Counted from the first letter of the stretch, positions 44,101-52,976 are shown. The stretch: 64,000 nucleotides of DNA from Patiria miniata (GCF_015706575.1 NW_024037047.1:7506632-7570631), one strand, 5' to 3'. Numbers and translations: made by a program. Notes: generated by a model not told the origin, from the sequence alone.

Positions 44101-45919
44101 TTATGAATTAATGAGTTAAGTTGAGACTGATTCTCAGTTGAAGCCTTCGCTTTGCTATCGTTGTGGTAGGCCTATACCATACCAAAGCTTTCTATTTATG
44201 TTTCACCTGTACCATAGACTGGTTTTCGTTACTAACCTTTTTTGTCAGAACTGTTGTAAACCTCGGTTGACTTTCTTTTTTTTCCTTGCAGCTCCCAAAA
44301 TTCCTGGATCGAGGTGGACCTGCATGACCCCACTGTGGTGTCTGGTGTCATTACCCAAGGCTCCATATACAGCCATAGATGCGTGACAAAGTACAGGGTG
44401 AGATACCAGTCGTCTCATTCCTCGAGCTACGAGCATGTCACAGATCAAGCAGGACAGACCAAGGTATATGCGACGTTCAGTGTTTTTAGAAACATGGCTC
44501 ACTGCAAACAAGTCATGGAGTGAAATCACAAGTGCATCCAGTCAAATCACAAGTCAATGCAGAAGTCAGGTCACAAGTACAACGATGTTGCCAGAGAAAT
44601 GTCTTTTTGTCAGGACTCGGTTGAATAGCTTGACAGTGGTTGAATTAGAATGGGCTCCGTGCGCCAACAAAATAGAGCGCGTGTTAACCTTTTTTGAGAG
44701 CTCCGTGGACGGGACACACAGCGTGCGCGTGCTGTACTGGTTCGCGCGCGAAGAACGCACGATTTCCTGAATGTGCAAAAGTACAGTGTCTTCGCGTGGG
44801 CAACCTCGTGCCCCGTGGGTACGATCTTGCAGCGCCATGTTGTTTCCCATCATGCCTTGCGCGATCGTAAGTGTAAGGAACGAGCACGCGCCCCTGGAGT
44901 CGAGGCTGTTGCGTGGGCGTCAGGCCTCGTCGGCGATGGTCTCCGAGACAATTCCCCGCCTCCAATAACTTTGGGTACATTCGAATTGCGTAGGGGATGG
45001 ATTGGGATCCAGTCTAGGTCACTTCCAACTCTCCTTGTCTGGCCGTTGATGGGGTACTTGTGCACGAAGCCCATACGTTGGACCGGCATATTTAGCAGAG
45101 TTCAATGGCATCATTGGTAATAAATACCCCAGCACTCGGTGAAATCGGAGAGTCATCAACCTCGTCCCCAGTGCTTACTATATTTCCAACCTCGTTTCCA
45201 ATAGTAAGCCCTGGAAAGGAAACTTTCTTCCTGTATCCTGATTTGATACCGCAATTTGCTAGTAATGAATTTCTATCGTGCAGTTGGTGTTGTTATGTGT
45301 TTTCACGATCATTGTAATTATAACGTCTGCACCTTCTCAAAAATACTACTTTCCTTTCCAGTTTGCTCATATTAATATGAAATGTGATACTGCATATTTG
45401 CGGGCCAGATTGTAACATTTTAACTTAAAAAACAAAATCGTGCTTTCATTTATCATGGCGCGAAGAATTGATGTTGTTTTTACCCCACACACCGCATACA
45501 AAACAAACGCTAATGTAACCCACATGCAGGCACCAGACTACTCCTCATTTGCATACGTGTTCAAAAATCTTTTGAATAAATTAAGCCACAGAAAAAAAAT
45601 TTGGTATCATTGCAAAGCCAATGATTTGCGCTTTAACATACAGTGAAAAGTAAGAGATGGGGGTTATTCCTCATTATGACATGTAACAATATAAAACCTT
45701 CGCGAAATGAAGCCAGAATCGTGTTTAATGTTCATATTTGCAAGACCTACTTCTTGTGCCTTCTTTCAGGTGTTCGATGGTAACCAGCAGAACCCACAAG
45801 CACCAGTCACCAACCTCTTCAGCCGTAGCATCATGGCGATCACGGTGCGTATCGAGCCCGTAGCTTGGGTTGAGAACGTAGTGTTCCGATTCGAGTTGCT
45901 TGGATGTCGCCATCATTAA
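32133..45919 (+). CDS. Gene D: complete secreted discoidin-domain protein with a five-cysteine exon 2
   Basis: Exons 32133-32178, 41632-41868, 42971-43124, 44292-44463 and 45770-45919 join to 759 nt: 252 residues and a stop, all junctions GT/AG, phases 1, 1, 2, 0 as in A and B. Residues 1 to about 21 are the signal peptide (MHGAAGLVLMLSAMAG). Exon 2 (residues 16-95) has five cysteines (22, 26, 50, 52, 93; C22 may fall at the cleavage site) and no family I can name. Its C-terminal YYLDHLILSEVSEEIQ helix-like part echoes DWMKQVMQEIRKRC in A and B. The F5/8C domain runs C100 to C249, with GLEDGTIPN, NSWIEVDL and FRFELLGC. Intron 1 is 9,453 bp and carries several transposons. The odd cysteine count could allow disulfide-linked dimers, which is speculation. 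Confidence 0.86.
32180..33020. other. Gene D intron 1, first part
   Basis: No repeat ends or exon recognised; contains a poly-T tract at about 32681-32695. Confidence 0.45.
33029..33525. mobile_element. Long-palindrome mariner-like MITE in gene D intron 1
   Basis: Ends CAGGGTGGATAACAAAAAA and the inverse of CAGGGAGGATAAAAAAC, with TA duplicated (33027-33028, 33526-33527). The arms pair over about 220 bp each with few mismatches, so an intronic transcript would fold into a long hairpin. No coding capacity. Confidence 0.78.
34750..34797. repeat. Poly-C and (CCA)n microsatellite
   Basis: A run of C followed by about 10 CCA units. It explains the poly-Trp and poly-Gly reading frames on the other strand. 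Confidence 0.9.
35366..36014. mobile_element. Palindromic mariner-like MITE in gene D intron 1
   Basis: Ends CAAGGTGTTTCGAAAAAAAA and the inverse of CAGGGTGTTTCAATAAAAAG, with TA duplicated (35364-35365, 36015-36016). The arms share ggaaacccaacttcaaag and ggtatcatctgaaagcat-like blocks. The uninterrupted site exists upstream of exon C near 18850 (gagatatacatgatgcaa), confirming insertion at TA. Confidence 0.8.
36501..38534 (-). mobile_element. Tc1/mariner-superfamily transposon, nearly complete
   Basis: A 2,034-bp element with perfect 40-bp terminal inverted repeats (36501-36540 and 38495-38534, starting GGTTTTCTCGGTCAATTTCG) and TA on both sides. A transposase reading frame fills the middle on the minus strand. 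The subterminal zones have repeated gaatttgaatg-like words on both sides, possible transposase-binding sites. It was inserted into a shorter AT-rich repeat, whose ends aggtgttgggc and gcccaacacct survive outside. Confidence 0.88.
37036..38126 (-). pseudogene. Tc1/mariner (IS630-like, DDE_3) transposase, lightly broken
   Basis: About 363 residues from the ATG at 38126 to the stop at 37036. N-terminal helix-turn-helix region (QLAINLNINKSTARSML). Catalytic core: FIDETGYN gives the first Asp and is followed by the WTRRSQGRAPRG strand; YDNARPH gives the second Asp; PPYSPFLNSTEMAHSAF gives the Glu, 34 positions after the second Asp. One frameshift near 37977 separates the helix-turn-helix part from the core, and one in-frame TGA lies at 37474-37476. 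Otherwise both catalytic Asp and the Glu are present. The perfect terminal repeats and only two lesions suggest a recent insertion. Confidence 0.85.
38536..38640. repeat. Host repeat split by the transposon
   Basis: (taa)n then cagtgctcatcaagcgcatt and gtcccaatgcgcta, a 3'-end-like sequence common in marine invertebrate SINEs and LINEs. It ends in gcccaacacct, inverse of 36479-36489. Confidence 0.45.
38640..39985. other. Gene D intron 1, no gene recognised
   Basis: Two overlapping open frames of 106 and 124 residues on the minus strand (38822-39419) have no domain and share phrases with each other (aatcaacc.tgagaga), which suggests an old repeat rather than a gene. Confidence 0.45.
39996..40605. 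repeat. (CAACAT/CAACAATCA)n low-complexity array
   Basis: Degenerate 6-9 bp units of atcaac and aacatc over 39996-40140 and 40290-40605. They are separated by about 150 bp that begins with (att)n and aatggtttattt, probably an inserted retroelement 3' end. Confidence 0.8.
41192..41520. mobile_element. Mariner-like palindromic MITE, right arm lost
   Basis: Begins CAGGGTGAGTAAAAAAAA and includes the left arm and central hairpin (gtgttctttccgcaaaacg and inverse at 41398-41475) of the 63488-63939 family. The rest of the right arm is missing. It lies 110 bp before gene D exon 2. Confidence 0.65.
41632..41868 (+). CDS. Gene D exon 2, five-cysteine module
   Basis: 237 nt, acceptor ...tatttttacag, donor gtaagg, phase 1 on both sides. 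Encodes FVACHQVCFIGSEFDP, WFLPYKDPCECTAIRLGG, ASSYRQGAPYYLDHL and a final Cys. Its length is a multiple of three and both neighbours fit in frame. No paralogous exon is seen elsewhere in the window. Confidence 0.82.
42333..42869. mobile_element. TTAA-flanked MITE (family T), copy 3
   Basis: TTAA on both sides (42329-42332, 42870-42873); ends AGGTAGTCCATCATTTG and the inverse of AGCCAGAGTCCATCATTTG. It is in gene D intron 2, followed by a poly-A run at 42872-42890. Confidence 0.77.
42971..43124 (+). CDS. Gene D exon 3, start of F5/8C domain
   Basis: 154 nt, acceptor ...cttttttatag, donor gtgcgt. GGCLSPEPLGLEDGTIPN, then MKASSYYNYAHRAAMGRLNN. It is 15 nt longer than in A and B, from the added SAGG start and an extra residue. 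The acceptor is set by phase 1. Confidence 0.86.
43130..44280. other. Gene D intron 3
   Basis: No exon. Contains a direct repeat of gcgcttcgcacgg-like words around 43924 and 43983, and a block gaccaca/gtgaccactaggtgacc near 43745. No defined element. Confidence 0.45.
44292..44463 (+). CDS. Gene D exon 4, middle of F5/8C domain
   Basis: 172 nt, acceptor ...ttccttgcag, donor gtatat. SQNSWIEVDLHDPTVVSGVI, then a loop with HRCVTKYRVRYQ. It has a cysteine in that loop which A and B lack. The donor is weak beyond position 4. Confidence 0.87.
44790..44960. repeat. CpG-rich interspersed repeat in gene D intron 4
   Basis: The stretch with cccatcatgccttgcgcgatc is the inverse of 57250-57330 and 60735-60820 (gatcgcgcaaggcatgatggg), and the nearby cctggagtcgaggctg matches cagcctcgactccatgg at 57012. 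It is one interspersed repeat rather than three genes. Confidence 0.5.
45770..45919 (+). CDS. Gene D exon 5, end of F5/8C domain
   Basis: 150 nt with stop TAA, acceptor ...cttctttcag. VFDGNQQNPQAPVTNLF, IMAITVRIEPVAW, closing FRFELLGCRHH. It is followed 12 nt on by ATTAAA (45932-45937). Confidence 0.88.
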   Translation: MFDGNQQNPQAPVTNLFSRSIMAITVRIEPVAWVENVVFRFELLGCRHH

Positions 45920-46097
45920 GAAAACAGTAACATTAAACAAAAGCAAAACACATTTCTTCGAGTTACAGGTCAGTTTGATTTTATTCTCGTTCTTTTGAGG
46001 TGAACATCTGCATTTCTACCAAAGCAGATATAGTAGCACGCCCCCAACCCAAAAGGCAGTGTTGTAGTCAAGGTACTTAATGATGAAGTGTCATTTT

Positions 46098-46492
46098 TTG
46101 TTACATTCCTATGGGTATGCCCAAACAGTTTAAAACTGGTTTCCTGCATACACTACAAATGACCACACACATGTACAAATACAATGCATTACAAATACAA
46201 TACAACACAATGAAATTAAATAAACGCATATGGGATTACTGCATGATTGTAAAGGAACTATTATAAATATTGTAAAACTATTACAAAGAAACATGTTTGA
46301 AACGACGTCGCTAGCAGACTTTTCTGAAGGCCTTATGTGAATTCAGTGAACACGAAGAATTTGGACATTTCCTGTGACATCGGGAAAACATATTTCAATA
46401 CGTACGCTGATTGCAGGAGGGGCGAAAAAAACATAAAAACCCTTTTGGGAGAAAAACGGGGAAGAAAATCCCGTCCGGTTCCTTATTATTAC
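46098..46492. mobile_element. Second copy of the 13.5-kb retroelement-like insertion, inverted
   Basis: gggtatgcccaaacagttta and cccgtccggttcc-like ends match 13488-13912 in reverse. Unit 2 of the tandem duplication lacks it. Confidence 0.6.
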
Positions 46493-46739
46493 GGCAGCCA
46501 CGTTTGCTAACTCAGTAAGCACAAATTTATATTTGTATATGCCTAATCAGTGATGGCAGAGACAAAAACAATACATCAATGCAGACATTTTACTGACTGA
46601 ATGTCTAATACGGGCTCAGATTTGAATGAGGTTAGAGAAGTCATGGTTCTCAACTGTACATACTAATTATTCCATATAAATAAGTGTGATCGCGAGAAAG
46701 TTGACAATGCGCTTGTGATTATCTTGGTATGATTGACAA

Positions 46740-46920
46740 ATATATATACGCCCCGCCCACTGCGCACGTGGGCAGCAACGCGTGCGCCTCGCCAATGCCA
46801 CACTGCGTGATGTTCCAACCTAGCCGCGCACGTCATACGCGCGTGAACGCACGTCGGACATCAATCAAGATTGTGATTGGCCAAGGCACCGTTGGGGCGG
46901 GGCTTAATAGATCGGTTAAT
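46740..46920 (+). promoter_or_regulatory. CpG-rich promoter-like block, unit 1
   Basis: Contains gcacgtggg, a CCAAT core in inverse (gtgattggcc) and a GC box (ggggcggggcttaa). Duplicated at 48725-48905 with ggtcaatacaccgtttgggc. This is promoter-like in composition, but no first exon is evident. Confidence 0.35.
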
Positions 46921-47240
46921 TGATTTTTACTTGTACTTGTTCACCAGATTATATTAGTCTGTAACGGGAAATTGATGCAGGCGAAATGTGTTTGGCGCTG
47001 TAAAGTAGGTGTATACGGATATGTATATAGCAAGTATTGAAATCAATGTGGAATTCCCGCACATTGCACCAAAATGTAATGCACCGTACCTTTTTGTCTA
47101 ACTTGTGTCAGTTAGTACGCACTACAATAATGACTTTATATACTGCATATAATTTAACGATTTTTTGTTTTCTATTGTGGGATACAGATTTATTCCATAA
47201 GACTGAAATATTTACCCTCTTAACTTATTTCGTGTTTCAG

Positions 47241-47278
47241 TGGAAAGGAGGGTCGAGTGCAAATTAACATAAAAAGAT
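47241..47278 (+). pseudogene. Splice-flanked microexon-like segment, unit 1
   Basis: Between cgtgtttcag and gtaagt. 38 nt, one base shorter than its twin at 49237-49275, so the reading frame of the twin is lost here. Confidence 0.3.
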
Positions 47279-47512
47279 GTAAGTGACCTTTAAGATGACC
47301 TGTTTGTTCCCCAAATGCTAGCATATTATTTAAAAAAAAAATAGCATGAGGTGCGACCATCTGGGGATGCATAGGATTATGCAGGCGTTGACCAAACTAA
47401 TTCCTTGGGTTTCTCAAGCTAATTTACCGCATACATTAGCTTGGGAAACCCCAGGGGCACTACTTAGCCACGATGCTAGCAACATTAGCAATGCTGCAAA
47501 CCTGGGAAACAG

Positions 47513-47660
47513 TGTTTGTGTGTGTGTAATTTTAATTAATAATGTTTTAATGGTGTTTTTTATATAAGTGATAACTTTTAATCTTTGTACATTGAACCGC
47601 AATTCGGTCTTTTGACCGCGAGAGTTCGATAAAAAAATAAATGAAATGAAATGAAAAAAA
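47513..47660 (+). mobile_element. 5'-truncated LINE 3' end
   Basis: About 150 bp ending gttcgataaaaaaataaatg then (aaatg)n and poly-A. It is flanked by AAACAG on both sides (47507-47512, 47661-47666) and absent from unit 2 at the same place. The family cannot be named from this length. Confidence 0.65.
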
Positions 47661-47675
47661 AAACAGCAAACGGGG

Positions 47676-47731
47676 ATCAGTCAGAGACGATACGACCGAA
47701 ATGAAAATCCGGAGGTCGCTGGTTCAAACCC
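47676..47731 (+). repeat. tRNA-like B-box fragment, unit 1
   Basis: ggaggtcgctggttcaaacc holds a B box GGTTCAAACCC followed by ccgct. There is no clear A box and no cloverleaf, so it is a SINE or tRNA relic. The twin in unit 2 lies at 49515-49572. Confidence 0.4.
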
Positions 47732-47743
47732 CGCTTAAGTCAA

Positions 47744-48451
47744 TGCGCCGTATTCTTGAACGCATGAGGGCGCTGTCAAGGAAATCTAATTTTAAGTCTG
47801 GGGTCGTGAAGCAACGTACGTGGAAGCAATACGTACCTACGGCGTATGCGTGAAGCTAGCAGAGATACTCACCACTCTTTAGTCTTTATGCACTTCGACA
47901 TTTCACATGACAAGTTAGATTTGAGGCTTTGCATGGTTGGGATACTAAATAATGAAAAGTTTGCGGAAACACCATGTGCGAATAATTTCTCAACTAAGAG
48001 AATGGTTCTGAAAAGAACCAGAGGTATAAACTCGACGTTCCGGTCAGTATGCTCTGACCGTCTTCAGGAGAGTGCCTAAATTCTAAGAAAGTGAATACTT
48101 AAGTAGCAAAAGGCGAAGTCAATGAAGTGTGAGGTTGCATCCTGTGAGGATGCCAAGTAGACAGGATCCTAGAACAAGCTTAGTGCCCACTGAAGTTGCA
48201 GTGTCAGTAGAGGGAGGACCTAGGGTATAGGAGACCCATCAGTCTAAGGTGGTAGCTGAGGACCTAGGGTATAGAATGAATTATTTGCACATGGTGTTTC
48301 CGCAAACTTTTCATTATTTATTTCACATGACCCTGCTACTAGCTTCACGCATACACCGTGCGTAAGTGCGTCCACGAACGTTGCTTCACGACCCCCAGAC
48401 GCAAAATTAGATTTTCTTGACAGCGCCCCCATGCGTTCAAGAATACGGCAC
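47744..48451. mobile_element. Foldback element with 4-bp duplication, interrupted
   Basis: Terminal repeats TG(C)GCCGTATTCTTGAACGC in inverted orientation, with arms of about 200 bp (47744-47985, 48284-48451). TCAA is duplicated at 47740-47743 and 48452-48455. Unit 2 shows the empty site (ccagtcaatttctc). The loop was later filled by the 47990-48283 fragment. Confidence 0.65.
47990..48283. mobile_element. Penelope-like element terminal fragment (tentative)
   Basis: Contains ataaactcgacgttccggtc and gaccgtcttcaggag, a motif that in inverse is a hammerhead-like core and is typical of Penelope-like retroelement ends, and a ggttctgaaaagaacc hairpin. No coding part. Assignment rests on these motifs only. 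Confidence 0.4.
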
Positions 48452-48487
48452 TCAAATTTACCACAAAGAATACCACTAAAATTTGAT

Positions 48488-49689
48488 AAATCAGTTTGGT
48501 TTTATTCTCGTTCTTTTGTGGTGGTTATTTAAATCACCTGAAATATCTGCACTTCTACCAGAGATAGTAATTCAATCCCAACCCTTCTTAGGCAGTGTTG
48601 TAGTCGAGGTACTCAATGATTGACTAATCACAAGTATACATGCAAAAGTGTGGTCGCGAGTAAGTCGGCAACACGGTGATAGTCTTGGTATGACATGTGA
48701 TTGATAATTGACAAATCTATGTAAGCACCGCCCACTGCGCACGTGGGTAGCAACGCGTTTGCCTCTCCAACGCCACACTGTGATATTCCTGCCTAGCCGT
48801 GCCCGGGCCGTGCACGTCATACGCGCGTGAACGCACGTCGGACATCAATCAAGATAAGATTGTGATTGGTCAATACACCGTTTGGGCGGGGCTTAATAGA
48901 TCGGTCTATTTTTTATTTCTACTTGTACTTGTTCATCAGATTAGATTAGTCTGTAACAGGAAAAGTGGTCCCGGCAAAAGGTGTTGAATGTTGTAAATTA
49001 GGTGGATATGGATATGTATATAGCAAGTATTGAAATCAATGTGGAATTCCCGTACATTGCACCAAAATTTATTGCACCGTACATTTTTGTTTAAATTTTG
49101 TCAATTAACACGCACTGCAATTATTACTTCATTTACTGCATGTTACTTAACGAATTTTTCGTTTTCTATTGTGGGATACAGATTTATTCCATGGGACTGA
49201 AATATTTACCCTGTCTTAACTTATTTCGTGTTTCAGTGGATAAGGAGGGTCGAGTGCAAATTAACATAAAAACTTGTAAGTGACCTTTAAAATGACCTGT
49301 TTGTTCCCCAAACGATAGCATATATATATATAAATATTTACGGCGCGACCATCGGGGATGCACAGGATTATGCAGGCATTGACCAAAAAATTCCTTGGGT
49401 TTCCCAAGCTAATGTACCGCATACATAAGCTTTGGAAACCCCATGGGCACTACTTAATCACGATGCTAGCAACATTAGCAAGCTGCAAACCTGGGAAACA
49501 ACAAACGAAACGGGGATCACTCAGAGAGGACACGGCCGAAAGGAAAATCCGGAGGTCACAGGTTCAAACCCCGCTCCAGTCAATTTCTCTGTTCAACTTT
49601 CAAAATTGTAATAATGAAGCCAGTCAGTTTCCCTTTGTGGTTATTAAAAAAGCGATAGAACGGTTTCTTCTAGTCACAATTCAAGTTGG
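48488..49689. repeat. Tandem duplication of gene D downstream DNA, unit 2
   Basis: Collinear with unit 1 but without its three insertions, so it shows the original order: D downstream block, CpG block (48725-48905), microexon-like segment (49237-49275), B-box fragment (49515-49572). A partial third unit starts at 49690 and fades near 49800. Confidence 0.75.
49237..49275 (+). CDS. Possible 39-nt phase-1 microexon, unit 2
   Basis: After acceptor ...atttcgtgtttcag and before donor gtaagt. Read in phase 1 it gives VDKEGRVQINIKT and ends in phase 1, so it could be spliced between exon 1 and exon 2 or 3 types of this family without breaking the frame. No first exon upstream is found, and the twin in unit 1 is broken. 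Chance splice-like sequence is equally possible. Confidence 0.25.
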
Positions 49690-49799
49690 ATTTATTCTCG
49701 TTTCTGTTGTGGGAGTTATTTTAATCACCTTAAATATCTGCGTGCAGTTCAACCAAAGATAGTATCGTTCTTCCCTTCCAAACTCTTTTTGTAGTCGCT

Positions 49800-50250
49800 T
49801 TGTAGTCCGCTTTGAGAGCAGACATGGCTCCCGGTCCGTACATTATTAATACTGATTGTCCGGCAGGAACCAGCAGTCCCTGCGCTAACGGAATTATTGT
49901 CTGCATTTGGCTGCCAATAATTCGAAATTATGAAGTTATAATTCAATAACTAAACATGAACCGATTTTTTTTTTCGGAAGATGTCTCATTCAAATGTGAA
50001 TAACTTTTGCATTGCTTGAAAAGTAGCCATTTAGAAAAGGAGTCTATTTTCGGGAATAAACTCAAATAGGCTCTCGGCATTAGCACCGTCATGGGTAGTT
50101 AAGGTTACCCGGCATGTAGGCCTATACGTTTTATGCACGCATTCTTATGGGGAAAATGACTCCAGAGGCTTCTCCAACATTTCGACGAAAAGAATCCAGT
50201 TAATAATTGTTCTACTTCAATACCTACTGAGTTCTGACTCGTTCGGTGTA
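49800..50250. other. Unassigned spacer
   Basis: No repeat ends, exon or domain seen. Confidence 0.45.
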
Positions 50251-50261
50251 TCATATCAACA

Positions 50262-50345
50262 CTAGGCCTGGGCGAGTAGTGGATTTTCCTACTCGAGTAC
50301 TCGCAGAGAAATTACTCGCGAGTAGTCGAGTACTCGCGTGTATTA
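50262..50345. mobile_element. hAT-like fragment
   Basis: Starts taggcctgggcgagta, followed by palindromic tactcgagtactcg words. This is the usual look of hAT termini with subterminal repeats. The other end is not found. Confidence 0.45.
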
Positions 50346-50574
50346 AATCGAATTCCCATAAAAACAGGAAAAAAAATGGCATCATATTACTATGACGTTT
50401 AATAGGATAAACAGCGTGGAAGACACGTTTTATTTTCCAGCACTGAGATATTCTTCATATAGGCGAAATATCTTAATTGCAATATCTGTATTATTTCGGC
50501 CCTCTCGGTGCGTATCGTTTTGTAAATGTTTATTGTATCCACGGTTGTTTAATTATCTAGGCCAACCTTGATTG

Positions 50575-50710
50575 CTGCTGAGGATTCTGTGTTTATTACC
50601 GGAAGCCGCTTTGGTTCGTTCGCGGTGCGGCACCGTTTCATATCGATTCGTGACTGTTTATGGCCGCGATGGGCTTCATTGTTCAATTTCAAGGCGATAT
50701 TTTGTTAAAT
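50575..50710. repeat. Third copy of the C/D intron block
   Basis: gaggattctgtgtttattaccggaag matches 18718-18746 and, more loosely, 35225. Here it lies upstream of the E promoter rather than inside an intron. Confidence 0.55.
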
Positions 50711-50756
50711 TTCAAGATGTTATTTATTTAAACTAGAAATTGTAATTACTGGGGAA

Positions 50757-50980
50757 AACTGATTGGTTGTTACGTTTCCCGCTTCCAGCATTAGCTCCGC
50801 CCATGCTCTAATATTGAACCAATCCGAAAAGTTTGAGCCTTCGTTGCAAGTTCAGGCACGTTCCTGATTGGCTATAGGCTTGCTATGACGTCAGTCTGTT
50901 CCGTGGTCTGCGACTTGTAGCTGCTGAGGCGAGGTGCATGTTGGTTTGTGTACTCGGCAATTATACGATCAACCTAACAG
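50757..50980 (+). promoter_or_regulatory. Gene E promoter
   Basis: Aligns with the D and F promoters. Inverted CCAAT (GATTGGCT, 50866-50873) and CRE TGACGTCA (50886-50893), with seven extra bases compared with D. ttatacgatcaacctaac near 50961 corresponds to the TATA-proximal leader of F. Confidence 0.6.
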
Positions 50981-51790
50981 ATTCTCGATCATTGCGTCAG
51001 ACACGGTTTCGAGCTACGTACTAAGCGGGCTCGTTTCTGATCGTCGTTCATTGCTCTACATGCGTAGCTGCCTATAGGTTGCGTTGGTGTGATGTGTGTG
51101 ATCACTGATTACTGCAAACAACAGATTCTCGGTCATACTGCGTCAGACACGGTTTGGAGCTACGGACTAAGTAGGCTCGCTTCTGATCGTAGTTCAGTAC
51201 TCTACGTGCGTAGCTGCCCACTACGAGGTCGCGTTGGTGCGGTGTGTGAGTCGCTGATACTTAAAGGATTATCGACCATAAATTGCGTAAAACGGACACA
51301 ATTCGAGGACGGTGTTAATTGGGACTCTTTCCTGATTCACACTGATCTCCAGTTTAAAAATCTTGATAACCCATTGCTCTTTGCGAGCTGTACATACATT
51401 TTGAAACTACGCGCCGGTTCCGAATCTCTCATTTCGAATACCGTACGGGAACCAGTGTAACCACTCCCACCGTATGTTTTATAATACAACTTGAAAAAAA
51501 AACTACCTGACAAAAATTATCAGCAGAATTCAATATACAAAAAAACTTAAGTCGCAACTCAATTTTTTCTATTTTAAGAATTAATACATTTTTATAAAAT
51601 AGGCAAATATCGAAGTTAAATGAGGATACATTGTTTACATTGTTATGGGAGTGGATTATGGCGGACGGTGGTTTCAATCTAACAGCTAATGGGCCATCCA
51701 GATTTTTAACGAGATCAGTCGATTGTTAATCAGTGATCTGCGTGCGTAGTTGCCTTTTAGTTCGCGTCGGTGTGTGAATCATTGGTAAAT
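50981..51790 (+). repeat. Triplicated 5' leader of gene E
   Basis: A block of about 140 bp (gattctcg.tcat..gcgtcag, gcgtagctgcc, gcgttggtg) occurs at 50985-51112, 51122-51255 and partly at 51728-51785. Sequence without a match in this window separates the second and third. D has a single short version. Confidence 0.6.
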
Positions 51791-51838
51791 ACACCCTAGC
51801 GGATTCGTACTCAGAATTCACCTGCAGTATCGTGGAGA

Positions 51839-51878
51839 ATGGACGCAGCTTTGGTTCTGATGCTGTCAGCGATGACAG
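51839..51878 (+). CDS. Gene E exon 1, signal peptide start (rest not in window)
   Basis: 40 nt: MDAALVLMLSAMT plus one base, donor gtaaga, after the leader ...cgtggaga. It parallels gene D exon 1 (LVLMLSAMA) but is two codons shorter. It has the family promoter. In D the next exon is 9.5 kb away; none is recognised in the remaining 12 kb here, so E either continues beyond 64000 or is a remnant. Confidence 0.55.
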
Positions 51879-51879
51879 G

Positions 51880-52976
51880 TAAGATTTCATATCTATTACT
51901 TTTCAAATGGTCACACAGCATATTGAAACTCTAGGTCAGCATTGTACTGGTATCATTATTTTATCGTACGAACACAGTCATTAGACATGGATAAAATGGC
52001 GGATTTGAATTTTAAAGAAAAACGAAAACTGACCATGTTAAAATTTCCCTTACAATAATTTCCGGAAACGGAAAAAATTTTGCAACCTGACGCCACTTCA
52101 GCGGTTGTGTACAAAGTCTATGGAGAGTCAAGAAAATTGTCTAAGTATTTCCTAACCGAATTGGAAACGTTTCTCAGTCCCAGATTCATGTCTGATCATC
52201 ATTTTTGCAATGACTGACCTTCATTGAGATGATATAGGCCTAGGAAGAAAAAGCTGGCGTCAGGTTTCAAAATTGTTCCCTAATTTCCGAGTCCGATGAC
52301 GTCATGATTATATAACCTTGCAAAATCACTCGCAGTGGCCTTTGCGGTGGCAAAAGAATATCTAAGAGCAATTTTAAAATAATAACGAATACATTTTAAA
52401 TGCAAGCAATTTCAACTTTATTTGATTTGCCGCTGGGGGGTCCTTAGGAGTGATGACGTCATCGTGCTTTTTTGTGTAAGGCATTCCTTACTCAACACTT
52501 TTATAATTTATTTGTCCGTAAATGCTTCCGTTTTCAAGTTAGGCTCAAAAAAAGTATCCGGTACTGGTCTGCGCGCGCGTCGCAGTGGCCATACGCGTTT
52601 GAAAAATTTAAAGAGGTTGTGGAACGCTTGAATACATTGCCGTAATTTTTTCGGCTATTATGTAGCCTAAGATGTGATGAAATGAAATGACTATTGTTTC
52701 TGTCATGAAATGAATACAAACGGCACTTTTAGGGGCTGATTTTCAGGTTCTGCTTCGGCCCGAACGTGCAAATTTTGTGTAAAAGTCGTCGTTGGGGGAA
52801 CAAAACAAAACATAGTTAAATTTTGTCGTAATAAACAGGACTCCCGATCCAGCGTAGTTCCAGCGAAACTTTTTGCAGATCACCCCATGCAACTATATAC
52901 ATGACTTTGTTTACAATACACTGAGCGACATTTTGTACGGGCAGCCACATGCTCCAAAATAATTTGGTAAAGATTC
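51880..52976. other. Downstream of gene E exon 1
   Basis: Contains tgatgacgtcat-type words in repeats (52293, 52452) and a short family H-like remnant at 52548-52620 (agtatccggtactggtctgc). No exon recognised. Confidence 0.45.

Larger units (their letters stand above)
45972..48487. repeat. Tandem duplication of gene D downstream DNA, unit 1
   Basis: Begins tttgattttattctcgttc, as do unit 2 at 48492 and a partial third unit at 49690. Shared content in order: a CpG/GC-box block, a splice-flanked 38/39-nt segment and a tRNA-like B box. Unit 1 is longer because of three insertions (46098-46492, 47513-47660, 47744-48451). Confidence 0.75.

Noticed and set aside
49358-49762. 134-residue frame with a hydrophobic C-terminus
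   Set aside because: It crosses the tRNA-like fragment and the unit junction of a tandem duplication. The hydrophobic end is translated D-downstream DNA that is not conserved as a frame in the other two units.
52293-52460. Further TGACGTCA words as promoter CREs
   Set aside because: They occur in gatgacgtcat contexts inside non-coding repeats, without the CCAAT partner or a following signal exon.
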